Source: Brucella haematophila (GTDB lineage: Bacteria; Pseudomonadota; Alphaproteobacteria; Rhizobiales; Rhizobiaceae). Taken from it: a stretch of 64,000 bases of DNA. Positions 30,971 to 39,234 of this stretch are shown here, piece after piece. The notes under the pieces were generated by a model. That model did no database searches. It was not told the DNA's origin and worked only from the letters and a program-made list of their open reading frames with translations. The translations under genes and the position numbers were made by a program. The stretch covers positions 248,001 through 312,000 of the forward strand of contig NZ_VCPE01000002.1 in NCBI RefSeq assembly GCF_005938105.1, in the 5' to 3' direction. Numbering within the stretch: the first letter of the stretch is position 1; the number at the start of each line of letters is the position of its first letter.

Positions 30971-32017
30971 TTACTTTGCAGCCATCGTCTTGCCTTCGGT
31001 GAAGGCAGCGCGCTGTGCTTCGCGCTCTGCATCCGGAGCCGGAACCAGACCGTATTCAGCGAGCGGGCCGTCAGGACCGATCATCTGATCGTTCAGGAAG
31101 AAATCAACATATTCCTTGAGGCCCGGAACGACGCCGAGGTGAGCCTTCTTCACGTAGAAGAACAGCGGGCGCGAAACCGGATATTCACCCGAAGCAACGG
31201 TGGCAGCCGACGGCGTGATGTCGTTGACGGTCGCAACCTTCAGCTTGTCGGCGTTGTTTTCGTAGAAGTAGAGGCCGAAAACGCCAACGCCGGTCTTGTT
31301 GGAGTCGATGCGAGCCAGCGTTTCAGCATAGTCGCCGTCGATGTCGACAGCCTTGCCGTCCTTGCGAACTGCGATACAGGCCGAAGCGGCAGCCTTGTCG
31401 TCGAGACCGGCCTTCTTGATTTCGTCCAGAGCGCCCGAGTGCTTGCAGCCGTCAGCAAGAACCTTTTCTTCGAAAACTTCACGGGTACCGTGCTTTTCGC
31501 CCGGGATGTAGGCAGCAATGTCCCAATCCGGCAGGTTCGGGTTGACCTGGTTCCACTTGGTGTTTGGATTGTCGACCAGCTTGCCGTCGACAACAACCTT
31601 GGCGGCCAGAGCCTTGTAAACGTCTTCAGGCTTCAGCTTCCAATCCGGACCCTTAGCGTCGGTCGCGAATACGATGCCGTCATAACCGAAGCGCACTTCC
31701 TGAACGTCCTTGACGCCAGCGTCGACGCAAGACTTCAGTTCCGTGTCCTTCATGGCGCGCGATGCATTGGCGATATCGATGGTGTTTTCACCGACGCCCT
31801 TGCAGAATTCCTTGATACCTGCGCCCGAACCGCCCGATTCAACAACCGGCGTCTTGAAGTTCGGGAAGGTTTCGCCGAAGGTTTCAGCGACGATCTTTGC
31901 GTAAGGCAGCACGGTCGAGGAACCGGCAACCTGAATCTGATCGCGCGCCTGGGCAGCGGAAACCGACAGAACGGCAGCAATGGCCAGCGCCGCGGTCGAG
32001 GAAATCATCTTGTTCAT
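30971..32017 (-). CDS. pstS: Phosphate-binding periplasmic protein PstS
   Basis: The 348-residue protein has a signal peptide cleaved near MISSTAALAIAAVLSVSAAQA. The mature sequence DQIQVAGSSTVLPYAKIVAE contains the phosphate-site serine segment, with VVESGGSGAGIKEFCKGVGE and IDIANASRAM further on. It captures inorganic phosphate for PstCAB. It is first in the pst operon and directly behind a Pho box. It belongs to the long (about 35 kDa) alphaproteobacterial subgroup with GEKHGTREVFEEKVL. Confidence 0.96.
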   Translation of the reverse strand: MNKMISSTAALAIAAVLSVSAAQARDQIQVAGSSTVLPYAKIVAETFGETFPNFKTPVVESGGSGAGIKEFCKGVGENTIDIANASRAMKDTELKSCVDAGVKDVQEVRFGYDGIVFATDAKGPDWKLKPEDVYKALAAKVVVDGKLVDNPNTKWNQVNPNLPDWDIAAYIPGEKHGTREVFEEKVLADGCKHSGALDEIKKAGLDDKAAASACIAVRKDGKAVDIDGDYAETLARIDSNKTGVGVFGLYFYENNADKLKVATVNDITPSAATVASGEYPVSRPLFFYVKKAHLGVVPGLKEYVDFFLNDQMIGPDGPLAEYGLVPAPDAEREAQRAAFTEGKTMAAK

Positions 32018-32082
32018 GAGCAGCAGCTCCTGTTGTAAAAAGCCTATGACGATTAGCGTCAGTAGCCGTCTACGCGCTCTAT

Positions 32083-32111
32083 ATTACATTCATATGACAG
32101 TAATGTTACAG
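32083..32111 (-). promoter_or_regulatory. Pho box (three 7-bp direct repeats) and -10 of pstS
   Basis: Read on the minus strand, CTGTAAC-ATTA-CTGTCAT is two PhoB half-sites at 11-bp period (32094-32111). A weaker third half-site ATGTAAT follows 4 bases later and runs into TAATAT, a likely -10. The site is 66-94 bases upstream of the pstS start. This matches the known PhoB recognition pattern almost exactly. Confidence 0.9.
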
Positions 32112-32189
32112 GTTTGTATCAATGCTCCGCGCCACCAATTGTGTGGGGTTTCGCAGGCATTGGAAGAGCTGCTGGAACTGGTATGGGAA

Positions 32190-33365
32190 TCAAAGCCGTA
32201 GGCGCAGCAGACGGGCCCCCGTGGCCTCGATGCCCGCTACATCGGCGTTGGCAAAGGCAAAACGCAGAAACGCTTCCTGTCCTTCACCGAAGAAGACGCC
32301 CGGCAATGTGACAATGCCGAGCGACTTTGCAAGGCGCTCTGCCACCGTCACAGAAGATACGCCGTCAAAGGGATGGCGCACGAAGGCAAAATAGGCTCCC
32401 ACCGCCTCGACGCGCCAGCCATCGACGCCCGCCATGACGGAACGAAGCGCTGCCGCCCGGCGTGCAATCTCCTTGCGGTTTTCATTGCGCCATGCTTCCA
32501 GCGGCGCAAGCGCACGGGCAACAGCCACCTGCGGCGCACGCGTGGCGCAGATTTGCAGATTGTCCATTACCTTGGCGATATTGGAAACCATATCGGCACC
32601 CGCAACAATCGCCCCCAGACGATGCCCCGGAATGCAGAAGGATTTTGAGAAACTATAGAGCTGGATCAGATGCGACGGCCAGTCGGCCTCGCCGAACAGC
32701 CCGTGCGGCGCTTCACCGGCATTCGGCAGAAAATCGCGATAGGTTTCGTCGAGTATCAGCCACGTGCCGTTGGCACGGCAGAGCGCGTAGATCTGGCCAA
32801 GCAGTTCTGGCGGATAGACCGCGCCAGTCGGATTGTTCGGAGAAACCAGCGTCAGCGCTTTCACACCGGGATGCAGCGCCGCCCGCACATCCTCGACTGT
32901 CGGCACAAAGCCGTTTTCCGCAAGACATGGAAATGAAGCCGGCTTGATGCCGAGCATTTCCAGCGAAGAGCGGTGGTTGAAATAGAACGGATCGGTGGTC
33001 AGAACCGTATCGCCGCAGCCAGCCACGCACATGATGGCGGCGATGAAAGCCTGATTGCAGCCGGATGTAACATGCACATTGTGCACTTCAATCGATGCAC
33101 CATAAAGCGAAGCGACATGTTCGGCATAGGCCTGACGCAGCACGGCCTCGCCTTGAATCGGTCCGTAGCCAGCGCAGGCGAGCGACCCTGCCGCCTCGCC
33201 CAGAAACTGCAACATGTCAGGATGCGGCGGATAGCCCGGAACCGCCTGCGAAAGGTCAATCAGCGGACCGTGGCTGCCGTCATAATCCCGTGCCCAGGCC
33301 TGCACAGCCGGAATGGGCGGTGCGGAGAGTTGATCGATCAGCGGATTGACGGCAGGCAGATTCAT
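32190..33365 (-). CDS. Pyridoxal-phosphate aminotransferase, class I/II
   Basis: The 391-residue fold-type I aminotransferase contains SPNNPTGAVYPPELL (Asn for PLP), ILDETYRDF (Asp) and YSFSKSFCIPGHRLGAIVAG (Schiff-base Lys in SKS). The C-terminal substrate Arg is in EAFLRFAFANAD. Substrate is unknown; aspartate- or aromatic-type activity cannot be told from sequence alone. ATG 33365 (MNLPAVNPLIDQL) with GGGAG 6 nt upstream is preferred to 33392. It is transcribed away from the Pho box, on the same strand as pst but upstream. Confidence 0.92.
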   Translation of the reverse strand: MNLPAVNPLIDQLSAPPIPAVQAWARDYDGSHGPLIDLSQAVPGYPPHPDMLQFLGEAAGSLACAGYGPIQGEAVLRQAYAEHVASLYGASIEVHNVHVTSGCNQAFIAAIMCVAGCGDTVLTTDPFYFNHRSSLEMLGIKPASFPCLAENGFVPTVEDVRAALHPGVKALTLVSPNNPTGAVYPPELLGQIYALCRANGTWLILDETYRDFLPNAGEAPHGLFGEADWPSHLIQLYSFSKSFCIPGHRLGAIVAGADMVSNIAKVMDNLQICATRAPQVAVARALAPLEAWRNENRKEIARRAAALRSVMAGVDGWRVEAVGAYFAFVRHPFDGVSSVTVAERLAKSLGIVTLPGVFFGEGQEAFLRFAFANADVAGIEATGARLLRLRL

Positions 33366-33425
33366 TGGCGGCTCCCATGGCAATTGCGCCACTCTTATCG
33401 TGAAGGGCCGGTCGGTTGAAGCCGT

Positions 33426-33842
33426 TTATTCGCTGGGTCGCGAAAGCACATAGGCCGCAGACCCCAGCATGAAGATCGTCACGGCAATTGCCAGCAGCGG
33501 GCCCGGATGAGCGCCCCACCAGAAAAGCCCGTAGCCGAAAGTCATGCCCAGACAGGCATAGAGCTTTGCTTTTGGCGGAATGGCGCCACGGTCGCGCCAC
33601 TTGATGATCAGCGGGCCGAAACGCGGATCGCGAAGAAGCCGCGCTTCAAGCCGGGGCGAAGACCGCGCGAAGAACCACGCCGCCAGTATGATGAAAATCG
33701 TTGTCGGCATGACCGGCAAGAGCGCCCCGATAATGCCAAGCGCCAGCATGACAAATCCGAGCACGAGAAACAGCACCCGCTTGCCGGTGGAGATCGCCGG
33801 AACGGAGGCATTCGTGTTCGTGTCGGAAGGATCGTCCTGCAT
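33426..33842 (-). CDS. YbaN/DUF454-family inner membrane protein
   Basis: The 138-residue protein has a polar N-terminus, a hydrophobic pair of helices around 22-60 (VLFLVLGFVMLALGIIGALL) containing the family motif PVMPTTIFIILAAWFFARSS, a polar loop RDPRFGPLIIKWRDRGAIPP, and a second hydrophobic pair near the end. DUF454 function is not established. It is upstream of the aminotransferase on the same strand, 60 bases apart, possibly one transcript. Confidence 0.88.
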   Translation of the reverse strand: MQDDPSDTNTNASVPAISTGKRVLFLVLGFVMLALGIIGALLPVMPTTIFIILAAWFFARSSPRLEARLLRDPRFGPLIIKWRDRGAIPPKAKLYACLGMTFGYGLFWWGAHPGPLLAIAVTIFMLGSAAYVLSRPSE

Positions 33843-33899
33843 GGTTTCCGTTGGAATCGCACCTGTTCGCCACAGGCTTATAGCAGGATTTCTTCCATA

Positions 33900-34415
33900 A
33901 ATTGCACTGGCTGCACGGTCAAAGAAACGTCATAAGCCCCGTTTTCCGGCCTGTGGATAACAAAAAGGCGACCTGTGAAAATTGCCATTCACACGCCAAA
34001 ATTGTAATTTTGCCCGGGAAATGCCGCATTTCAACAACTTTTAGAAGGCGCTTCAAAACTTAGTCTACAAATAAAAATTGTAGGCTCAGACGCGAGCTTA
34101 GCAAAGGTCGCAAGCAGCTTTTCTTGGATTCAGCAGCCGAAAACATGGACGCGTTGAGCCACGCGCCAGATTCCTAACGAATCGTAAACGCTTTTACAGC
34201 AATCGAACTGAATCTTTCCAAATATTCCTCAGTTTTGTTTCGGATCATAAGTAAACAACGCATAGTATAGGATGATTTTCCGCTGCGGATATAGATTCAA
34301 TTACCGCATAATGTTCTCATTCGAACCACGTCATCGCCACATTTAGATTCCACTTCGCTCAGGTCTTTCTCAGCAAAACTGTCAAAGCGCCCCGTTAACA
34401 ACTAGTGGAACTGGT
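33900..34415. other. AT-rich intergenic region upstream of the RlpA-like gene
   Basis: About 515 bases without a gene, clearly more AT-rich than the surroundings. It probably contains promoters for the divergent DUF454 and RlpA-like genes. No tRNA, small-RNA pattern or repeated element was recognised. Confidence 0.5.
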
Positions 34416-34772
34416 ATGAACTTCAAGACCCGTATGGCTATGCTCGGCTTTGCAGCAACCAGCCTTCTCGCTGTCAGTGCAATCGAAGCCTCGGCACAGC
34501 AATGCGGCGGTGCCTCCTGGTACGCCCTGACCTCCCGCACGGCATCGGGTGAACGTATGAACCCAGCCGGATTGACCGCAGCGCACCGCTCCCTGCCGCT
34601 TGGCAGCAAGGTCAAAGTTACCAATCAGAGAAATGGCAAGTCGCTCGTCGTGCGCATCAACGACCGCGGCCCGTTCATCAAAGGACGCGTGCTGGATCTC
34701 TCCAAGGGTGCTGCAAGCCGTCTCGGCTTCATTGGCGCCGGACACACCAAGGTCTGCTTCACGCCGATGTAA
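34416..34772 (+). CDS. RlpA-like double-psi beta-barrel secreted protein
   Basis: The 118-residue protein has a signal peptide ([20 protein letters not shown], cleavage about ASA-QQ). A DPBB domain follows: [60 protein letters not shown] and AASRLGF. RlpA proteins bind or cleave denuded peptidoglycan; this is a minimal version without SPOR domain. The catalytic-type Asp in NDRGPF is present. It is convergent with the ATP-grasp gene, with a shared inverted repeat at the end. Confidence 0.88.
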   Translation: MNFKTRMAMLGFAATSLLAVSAIEASAQQCGGASWYALTSRTASGERMNPAGLTAAHRSLPLGSKVKVTNQRNGKSLVVRINDRGPFIKGRVLDLSKGAASRLGFIGAGHTKVCFTPM

Positions 34773-34796
34773 TCCGGCGTAAAGACATCTTCGGAT

Positions 34797-34839
34797 AATA
34801 AAGTGATAGCGGCCCGGATTGGACCGCTATCACTTTATT
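34797..34839. terminator. Bidirectional terminator between the RlpA-like and ATP-grasp genes
   Basis: Perfect 16-bp arms AATAAAGTGATAGCGG/CCGCTATCACTTTATT have an 11-base loop. It ends the plus-strand gene and includes the stop-codon region of the minus-strand ATP-grasp gene. Confidence 0.85.
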
Positions 34840-36295
34840 TGCGATCCAGCCGGTCGGTGAACCACCTGGTCAGGTTGATCCAGACGTCATCCTTTTCCGC
34901 CGCATCTTCGATGCCGTGTTCGAGATTGGGATTGTCGTTGACTTCGATCACCACGACACCGTCATCGGTTTCCTTCAGATCGACACCGTATAAGCCATTG
35001 CCGATGCACCGCGCGGCGCGCAGGCCTGTTTCCAGAACCGCTTGCGGGGCCTCTGCCAGCGTGTAGGTGCGAAAGCCGCCCTCAAGCGGTTTGCCGCCGG
35101 TATCGTGCTTCACAATCTGCCAGTGGTTTTTCGCCATCATATACTGGCAGATGAAAAGCGGTTTGCCGTCGAGAACGCCGACGCGCCAATCGAAGCGGGT
35201 CGGCATATATTTCTGCGCCAGCAACAGATCGCTATCCTGAAGCCACAGCATCGCCAGCGCCTTCAGCTCACCCAGATCACTCACCTTCTTCACGCCGCGC
35301 GAGAAAGAGGAATCCGGGATCTTGATGACCAGCGGAAAGCCAAGCAGATCGGCAGCTCGCTCCAGATCCTCCTCACCCGCAATCATCACGGTCTGAGGCA
35401 CCGCCACATCATTGGCCTGCATCAGCTCGTGCAGATAGACCTTGTTGGTGCAGCGGATCATCGAAATCGGATCGTCGATGACCGGCATGTTTTCCTGCTG
35501 CGCCCGGCGCGCAAAGCGATAGGTGTGATTGGAAATCGACGTGGTTTCGCGGATGAACAGCGCATCGTAATTGGCAAGACGCGAGAGGTCCTTCTTGCCG
35601 ATTGGTTCGACCTCGACACCAAGTCGCGCCGCAATCTTCGCCCAGTGCTTCAGGGACGCCATGGATGATGGCGGCATCGCCTCTTTCGGATCGCAGAGCG
35701 TCGCCACGGAATAACGGGCCGGAACTTTGGGCTTGGCCGCCCGCCATTCGCGCTGGGTATAGCGGTCGAGCGCATCTTCAAAGCGCTCCTTTTGATGTTT
35801 CGAGAATTTTGAAATATTGGAGAAGCCGATTTTCTGGATACGCGCCCACTCACCCGGCTTGATCGTCACTTCCAGCGACGGCGCGCGGAACCAATCGAAC
35901 AAAAGCCTGCCGAAACGCTCGAATTCCGGGTTTTCAGCCAGACCGAAATGGACGTGAATGGTTTCAGGCGCTTTTTCCGGATGCTTGCCCAGCGCCTTGT
36001 TGAGCATGTCTTCCAGTTCGGGGATGGCATTCTCATAGAGCCGACGCTCGGAAAGGTCGATCATCGTCTCGACGGACGGAACGATCCGGTGGCCGCGCGC
36101 TTCCGCCAGAAGCGAGGCATAATAGCCGCGGCTCTGATAGGCATAGGTGCGCGACAGGTTGATGATGCGCGGGCGCTGCTGGCCGTTGAACAGCGCCGGA
36201 TGTGCGAGATAGTCACGATTGGTCATGACCTTGTGCGGTGTGGCGCCATTATCGATATCCGAGAGGCGCCCAACGAGAATGACGCAGATCGTCAT
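34835..36295 (-). CDS. RimK-like ATP-grasp ligase with N-terminal RLAN domain
   Basis: The 486-residue protein has an N-terminal RLAN-type region (about residues 1-180; INLSRTYAYQSRGYYASLLA, EARGHRIVPSV). A middle part ANYDALFIRETTSISNHTYR leads into an ATP-grasp domain: VIDDPISMIRCTNKVYLHEL, ATP-binding Lys325 in LVIKIPDSSFSRGV, and metal ligands around Glu451-Asn455 in VVIEVNDNPNLEH. ATP-grasp ligases of the RimK group make amide bonds to amino acids or peptides; the substrate here is unknown. ATG 36295 overlaps the stop of the GNAT/C39 gene (ATGA); the in-frame start at 36433 is rejected. Confidence 0.92.
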   Translation of the reverse strand: MTICVILVGRLSDIDNGATPHKVMTNRDYLAHPALFNGQQRPRIINLSRTYAYQSRGYYASLLAEARGHRIVPSVETMIDLSERRLYENAIPELEDMLNKALGKHPEKAPETIHVHFGLAENPEFERFGRLLFDWFRAPSLEVTIKPGEWARIQKIGFSNISKFSKHQKERFEDALDRYTQREWRAAKPKVPARYSVATLCDPKEAMPPSSMASLKHWAKIAARLGVEVEPIGKKDLSRLANYDALFIRETTSISNHTYRFARRAQQENMPVIDDPISMIRCTNKVYLHELMQANDVAVPQTVMIAGEEDLERAADLLGFPLVIKIPDSSFSRGVKKVSDLGELKALAMLWLQDSDLLLAQKYMPTRFDWRVGVLDGKPLFICQYMMAKNHWQIVKHDTGGKPLEGGFRTYTLAEAPQAVLETGLRAARCIGNGLYGVDLKETDDGVVVIEVNDNPNLEHGIEDAAEKDDVWINLTRWFTDRLDRK

Positions 36296-37401
36296 CAGTC
36301 TGTCCCTTTTTCGAGAATCACTGCTGCCCTGAGCCCATCGCTGCCGAAACGGGCGATGCGGTCGAAGATGTGGAATGGAACCGGCACATTGGCCGCATCG
36401 GCGATGCTTTCGCCCTGTTCCTCTTCCACCCATGGATCATGAATAAAAATGTGACGGCCATCCTCGCCATGGGCGAGCACCCAATGCGGCACTTTGTTGC
36501 CGAACATAAGATAGCCGCTGATCAGAACGATCACCGACGCGCCACGCCGGAGCGCGGTGACGATGTCGAACAAGGTGAAGCCACGATAATCCACCGGGAT
36601 ACCATAGGCTTCCGTGCGCTGGCGAAAATCGGTTTGCGCAAGTTGCATCACCCGGCGCTTTTTCTCCGAACGCACCGATTGCAGAAACAGCATGTCCTCA
36701 ATGGAAACGATGATGGACGCTTTCAATCCGTGTTCATAGCCCGCGACGGCAAGGCCGAAAGGTTCGCAGCCGCCTGGTCCGGACATCATGTAAATCGTGG
36801 TCGCGTCACGCCACAGGCGCACTTCCAGCACCGGATCGAGTTGCACCACCGGCTTGTGATAGGCGAGCGCCATCATCAGACAGGCCGCCCCGCAGGTGAA
36901 GTCGGTCGTCTGCCGGTAATAGGGGAATGTCGTGATCGGCGGAACGCCTCCGCGCACCGTCTTTTCGAAGCGCAGGGCGTCGGAATGATCGGCATAATAG
37001 TCGAGATAGCGCCCGATTGGGCGATAACCATTGCGCTTATAAAGCGCGATGGCCCGTGCATTGTCCTCGCGCACTTCGAGCCGCAACAGCGGCCGGTCGT
37101 GCTCATAGGCCGCCGTTTCAGCAGCCTGCAACAGAAGCCCGCCTATTCCCTTGGCGCTCGCATCCGGATCGACGGCGATCGAATAGAGCCGCGCCATCGC
37201 CGTACCGTGCCGGAAAAGGATCATCGCATAGCCGATGATGTGGCCATCGACTTCCGCAATAATCGTTTCAGCCGTGGGGCGCGCGATCAAGGCGCGGAAG
37301 GAGCGTCGGGAAATGCGGTCTGCTTCGAAGCAGCGCTCTTCGATGCGTAACAACGCATCAATGTCGTCTGCCGTGGCCTTGCGCGTGGTTGCGCTTGTCA
37401 T
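36295..37401 (-). CDS. Fusion of GNAT acetyltransferase and C39-like peptidase
   Basis: The 368-residue protein combines a GNAT domain (residues 1-150; LYSIAVDPDASAKGIGGLLL is the acetyl-CoA loop, LEVREDNARAIALYKRNGY) with a papain-fold C39-like peptidase (152-365). The catalytic Cys170 is in TTDFTCGAACLM, His306 in VPHWVLAHGE and Asp322 in FIHDPW. All three candidate catalytic residues are intact. The start at 37401 (MTSATTRKATADD) is chosen over 37449. It is coupled to the ATP-grasp gene by overlap, which suggests one pathway or complex. I recall this pair as widely conserved but without a proven product. Confidence 0.9.
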   Translation of the reverse strand: MTSATTRKATADDIDALLRIEERCFEADRISRRSFRALIARPTAETIIAEVDGHIIGYAMILFRHGTAMARLYSIAVDPDASAKGIGGLLLQAAETAAYEHDRPLLRLEVREDNARAIALYKRNGYRPIGRYLDYYADHSDALRFEKTVRGGVPPITTFPYYRQTTDFTCGAACLMMALAYHKPVVQLDPVLEVRLWRDATTIYMMSGPGGCEPFGLAVAGYEHGLKASIIVSIEDMLFLQSVRSEKKRRVMQLAQTDFRQRTEAYGIPVDYRGFTLFDIVTALRRGASVIVLISGYLMFGNKVPHWVLAHGEDGRHIFIHDPWVEEEQGESIADAANVPVPFHIFDRIARFGSDGLRAAVILEKGTD

Positions 37402-37691
37402 CCCGTGGCCTTTGCAAATGGACCTCAAAGGTCCCGTGGAATGTGCCAACCATTGGCATATTCGCTGGCAAAAACAAGCTCCCCGAGCATGGCAAAATTA
37501 TGAGTGGCAACTGGGCATCCTCACGGTCTGAAAAACACAATAAATTCAATCTATAGTTGCACAATTGCGCAATACCCGCGTTAACCATTAATTAAGATGT
37601 TGGGCGATGAAGCGGCAAATCGAATTGACTCCGGAGTGTTTCAGATTTTAACGTTTCGTTAATAAACGAGTATCCGGCAAGGGCGTTGAGT

Positions 37692-38315
37692 ATGTTTTGC
37701 GTTGTTCGCTCGACCAAGAAAATTATGGCAGCAGCTGCTTTCGCGGCTTCGGTGCTGATGACAGGCTTTGGTGCTGAAGCAGCCTCTGGCGACTTCATGC
37801 ATACCGGGAAAGTCACTTCCCAGCCGATAGGCCATTACGAGTTCTGCAAGCGCGAAGCGCAGGAATGCAATATCGTAAGCCGGGACACCAGCCCGTTGCA
37901 GCTTGACCATGCCAACTGGCAGCGCATTGTCGACGTCAATCTCTCGGTCAATGAACGCATCAAGCCGATGACCGATATGGAAATCTACGGCGTCGAGGAA
38001 TATTGGACTTACCCAACCACCGTTGGCGATTGCGAAGACTATGTGCTTCTCAAGCAGCGCGAGCTGCAAAAGGCCGGTATTCCGATCAGCGACCTTCTGA
38101 TCACCGTCTTGCGCAAGCCGGATGGCGAAGGCCATGCCGTCCTGACCGTCCGCACCGATCGCGGCGACTTCGTCCTCGACAATCTGACTGATGAAGTGCT
38201 GCGCTGGAACGAAACCGATTACACCTATCTGAAGCGTCAGGCCACGAACAATACCGGCCGCTGGGTCACCATCGAATCCCCGGACAACCTGCTGGTCGGC
38301 TCGGTTCGTCACTAA
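37692..38315 (+). CDS. Periplasmic transglutaminase-like cysteine protease (BTLCP family)
   Basis: The 207-residue protein has a signal peptide (about residues 1-31, cleavage after GAEA). Family parts are DVNLSVNERIKPMTDMEIYG, the Cys motif TVGDCEDYVLLKQRELQ, the His motif GEGHAVLTVRTDRGDFVLDN with its Asp, and the end WVTIESPDNLLVGSV. Members of this family (LapG-like) are periplasmic proteases that can cleave surface adhesins; the target here is unknown. The start at 37692 follows an in-frame TTG at 37686. It is divergent from the GNAT/C39 gene. Confidence 0.9.
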   Translation: MFCVVRSTKKIMAAAAFAASVLMTGFGAEAASGDFMHTGKVTSQPIGHYEFCKREAQECNIVSRDTSPLQLDHANWQRIVDVNLSVNERIKPMTDMEIYGVEEYWTYPTTVGDCEDYVLLKQRELQKAGIPISDLLITVLRKPDGEGHAVLTVRTDRGDFVLDNLTDEVLRWNETDYTYLKRQATNNTGRWVTIESPDNLLVGSVRH

Positions 38316-38333
38316 ATCGTAAGCTACCGAAAA

Positions 38334-38534
38334 TTGAACTCAGGCCCGGAACATGCTAGACAGTCCGGGTCTAAAAAGGAGAGGCCGGTGCGGTTAGCCC
38401 GGCTCCCGTGCAAAGGTTTCTCAAGTGATGCCAGACACGGGTCCTGACCTTCGCGGTTCTGTTTGCAACCCTGTCGAGTCCCCTGACCTTCAACTTCGGA
38501 GCAATGGTGCGCCGGAGGATCAAGGGTTTGGGCA
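38334..38534 (+). promoter_or_regulatory. Putative promoter and structured leader upstream of the VOC gene
   Basis: TTGAAC at 38334-38339, a 17-base spacer and TAGACA form a plausible promoter. Downstream, GGAG-AGG-CCGG (38378-38388) can pair with CCGGCTCC (38399-38406). Alternatively CCCGTG (38405-38410) pairs with CACGGG (38436-38441), which excludes the first stem at two positions. This could be a structured 5' leader or small RNA; I cannot name a family. Confidence 0.35.
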
Positions 38535-38957
38535 ATGAAACAGCAAATCTCCGTTATCACACTTGGTGTCGCCGACTTGGCCCCTTCGCGTCGCTTTTAC
38601 GTCGAAGGCTTCGGCTGGACGCCGATATTCGAGAATGAAGAGATCGCCTTCTACCAGATGAACGGTTTCGTGCTCGGCACCTTTCTCAAAACTTCGCTGG
38701 AAACCGACATGAACCGGAGCGGCCTCTTGCAGCCCGGCGCATTTTCACTCGCCCATAATGTGGAGCAAAAATCCGATGTCGCGCCGCTGATGCACCGTCT
38801 GGTGGAGGCTGGCGGTACGCTGCTGCGCGCCGCCGACGCGCCTCAGCATGGCGGTTTTCGCGGCTATGTCGCTGACCCCGACGACCACGCCTGGGAAATT
38901 GCCTGGAATCCGGCCTGGCAGATCGATGAAAACGGGCTCGTGACCTTCGGGCTTTAG
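38535..38957 (+). CDS. VOC (glyoxalase/bleomycin-resistance) family protein
   Basis: The 140-residue protein has two beta-alpha-beta-beta-beta modules: QISVITLGVADLAPSRRFYV, GWTPIFENEEIAFYQMNGFV, then DVAPLMHRLVEAGGTLLRAA, FRGYVADPDDHAWEIAWNP. The metal-binding site can be partly guessed (Glu/His near FRGYVADPDDHAWEI). Substrate is unknown. A hairpin terminator follows at 38992-39020. The preceding leader region is described separately. Confidence 0.9.
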   Translation: MKQQISVITLGVADLAPSRRFYVEGFGWTPIFENEEIAFYQMNGFVLGTFLKTSLETDMNRSGLLQPGAFSLAHNVEQKSDVAPLMHRLVEAGGTLLRAADAPQHGGFRGYVADPDDHAWEIAWNPAWQIDENGLVTFGL

Positions 38958-38991
38958 GCGCGCAACACACTCAGCTTTGTTTGAAACCAGC

Positions 38992-39020
38992 CCGAAGAGG
39001 CTGTCGGACTGCCTCTTCGG
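38992..39020 (+). terminator. Hairpin after the VOC gene
   Basis: Perfect 10-bp arms CCGAAGAGGC/GCCTCTTCGG with a 9-base loop lie 34 bases past the stop. Only TTACCCCC follows, so T-richness is weak. Confidence 0.6.
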
Positions 39021-39201
39021 TTACCCCCATTCAATTCGGCGGCAAAGCCCAAGAGGCGATTCCGCATCGCCGCTATTTGCGTTATGATTTGATTCTGGCT
39101 GCTTCCACGCCTCCCCCCTCCAATCGGGAAAGCATTTTTCATGCGGGAAGTATCAATCATCGAACCAACTGTTCGAGCAAAAAGCATGAGGAGGGATTGC
39201 G

Positions 39202-39234
39202 ATGACCGCTCGCCACAGAAGGTCACAACGATGA
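39202..39234 (+). CDS. Ten-codon upstream leader ORF coupled to the DnaB-like ATPase gene
   Basis: AGGAGGG lies 6-7 nt upstream of an ATG, the best ribosome site in the neighbourhood. The ORF encodes MTARHRRSQR and ends in TGA inside ATGA, whose ATG starts the downstream ATPase gene. The next gene itself has only a weak AAGG far upstream. The layout suggests that ribosomes translate the mini-ORF and re-initiate. The peptide is basic (five Arg/His). Whether it acts as a sensor of Arg/His supply or only as a coupling device is unknown. Confidence 0.6.
   Translation: MTARHRRSQR

Noticed and set aside
33507-33935. Plus-strand frame opposite the DUF454 gene
   Set aside because: Shadow of the membrane-protein gene; residue composition is that of a complemented hydrophobic protein.
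34835-36295. Ribosomal protein S6 glutamate ligase (rimK)
   Set aside because: ATP-grasp core is RimK-like, but the long RLAN N-terminus and the coupled GNAT/C39 gene set it apart from true RimK, so the name was not used.
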